Shown here: piece after piece, positions 63,384 to 64,000 of the stretch
How positions within the stretch are numbered: position 1 is the stretch's first letter
Layout: each line of letters begins with the position of its first letter
Assembly: GCF_001644225.1 (NCBI RefSeq)
Contig: NZ_LSTV01000002.1
Location: forward strand, 365,943 to 429,942
Direction of reading: 5' to 3'
Origin: Microbacterium oleivorans
GTDB taxonomy: Bacteria > Actinomycetota > Actinomycetes > Actinomycetales > Microbacteriaceae
Length of the DNA: 64,000 nt
Program-made: the position numbers and the translations under genes
The notes under the pieces: model-generated
Database searches by the model: none
What the model saw: only the letters and a program-made list of their open reading frames with translations
What the model was told of the DNA's origin: nothing

Positions 63384-64000
63384 TCAGAAGGGTGCGGGTT
63401 CCGCTGACGTGGTCGGCGGTGGCGGTGGTGGTGCGGCAGGGGTGAAGGCTACGGCCGGTGTCGGTGCGTCTTCTCTGTAGGTCCTGCCGAGGGGTGAGGT
63501 CCATTCCAGGACGCCACCCTTGCGTTGTCGCACTCTCCAGGCGGTGAACTGCTTCATGGAGTGATGCCTCTGGCACAGGTGGGCGAGGTTCGAGAGTTCG
63601 GTTCTGCCGCCGAGGGCGTGGTCGTGGGTGTGATCGACTTCGCAGCGGATGGCGGCGACGCGGCATCCGGGGAACCGGCAGTGCTGGTCGCGGGCTTGCA
63701 GGAACCGTCGCATCCCGGCCGGGACGCGGTACGAGTCGGTTGCGACGGTGACTCCGGTGGTGGGGTCGTGGAACAGGCGTTCCCAGGTGTGGGTGCCGCC
63801 GGCGAGCGTCCGCGCGGTGGCGGGGTCGATCGGGGAGCGCCCCGCGAGGTCGCAGGGCCCGTCGTCTTCTCCGGTGAGCGTCGCTGCGGGCACGAGCACT
63901 TGCACGCGCGCGCGGATCGCGCCCAGCGGCCCGGCGGTGGTGTCGCGGGTGTCATCGAGCGCTGGGGTTCCCGCGAGGAGCAGGTCGGCGAACACATCCG
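63384..64000 (-). CDS. DUF222/HNH endonuclease-family protein, 3' part
   Basis: The C-terminal ~205 residues of a protein whose 5' end lies beyond the window. A DUF222 region (DVFADLLLAGTPAL, then QVLVPAATLTGEDDGPCDLAGRSPIDPATAR) precedes the HNH nuclease motif: CRFPGCRVAAIRCEVDHTHDHALGGRTELSNLAHLCQRHH. This is the zinc-binding Cys pair, the central DH and the terminal HH. The last residues are Pro-rich. DUF222/HNH genes are multicopy in Microbacteriaceae and their role is unsettled. No start can be given. Confidence 0.9.
   Translation of the reverse strand, partial: DVFADLLLAGTPALDDTRDTTAGPLGAIRARVQVLVPAATLTGEDDGPCDLAGRSPIDPATARTLAGGTHTWERLFHDPTTGVTVATDSYRVPAGMRRFLQARDQHCRFPGCRVAAIRCEVDHTHDHALGGRTELSNLAHLCQRHHSMKQFTAWRVRQRKGGVLEWTSPLGRTYREDAPTPAVAFTPAAPPPPPPTTSAEPAPF

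Overview
The window is about 70% G+C, densely coded, with many GTG/TTG starts and 4-bp stop/start overlaps. It carries the actinobacterial fhaA-fhaB-pstP-rodA-pbpA-kinase locus, NucS mismatch endonuclease, a CsoR/CstR-family regulator and repeated GGATGCCG/CGGCATCC words. Together these point to a Microbacteriaceae chromosome, most likely Microbacterium. That assignment rests on family knowledge; no 16S gene is present. I see no insertion sequence, prophage, plasmid gene, CRISPR array or rRNA.

Layout. 0.06-7.2 kb (minus): cell-wall and division signalling operon (FHA proteins, PP2C phosphatase, RodA/FtsW, PBP, Ser/Thr kinase). 7.35 kb: tRNA-Leu(CAG) with a strong hairpin terminator. 7.5-15.3 kb: FUSC membrane protein, VOC protein, a CstR-like regulator with CoA-disulfide reductase/rhodanese and its palindromic operator, cold-shock protein, HAD phosphatase, nucS, and an MFS transporter divergent from a LacI regulator. 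15.4-21.6 kb: a six-gene Mrp Na+/H+ antiporter operon with A and B fused. 21.6-24.9 kb: YhgE/Pip protein, degenerate ABC-ATPase-like protein and TetR regulator, with a 32-bp operator. 24.9-26.7 kb: a glycosidase C-terminal remnant and argG. 26.8-34.4 kb: a galactofuranose-type (YtfQ-like) sugar ABC operon with three LacI-type operators, two ATPase genes and its own LacI gene. 35.5-38.1 kb: methionine importer metNIQ, divergent from purA.

39.6-46.1 kb: a lactonase gene, then a tightly packed operon of two membrane-anchored proteins, a Ycf46-like AAA+ ATPase, a DUF2997 protein, a radical-SAM activase-like protein, a membrane-anchored DUF1257 (Ycf35-like) protein and a membrane helix-hairpin-helix protein. 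This operon is the best candidate in the window for an undescribed system.

46.1-53.3 kb: GH29 alpha-L-fucosidase, chorismate mutase, amylosucrase, a YtrA-type GntR/ABC operon with a palindromic operator, and a PatB/MalY-type C-S lyase. 53.7-56.9 kb: a glycine betaine ABC importer. 56.9-58.5 kb: two tandem paralogous membrane proteins. 58.6-61.8 kb: DUF2071 protein, a tiny membrane protein and purL. 61.9-64 kb: a lipoprotein, an acidic repeat protein, a DksA-type zinc-finger protein and the 3' part of a DUF222/HNH gene cut by the window edge.

Several genes (FUSC, nucS, the first lacI, dksA-like) have a TANNNT -10 box ending 6-7 nt before the start codon and are probably transcribed leaderless. 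Convergent gene pairs are commonly separated by strong inverted repeats.
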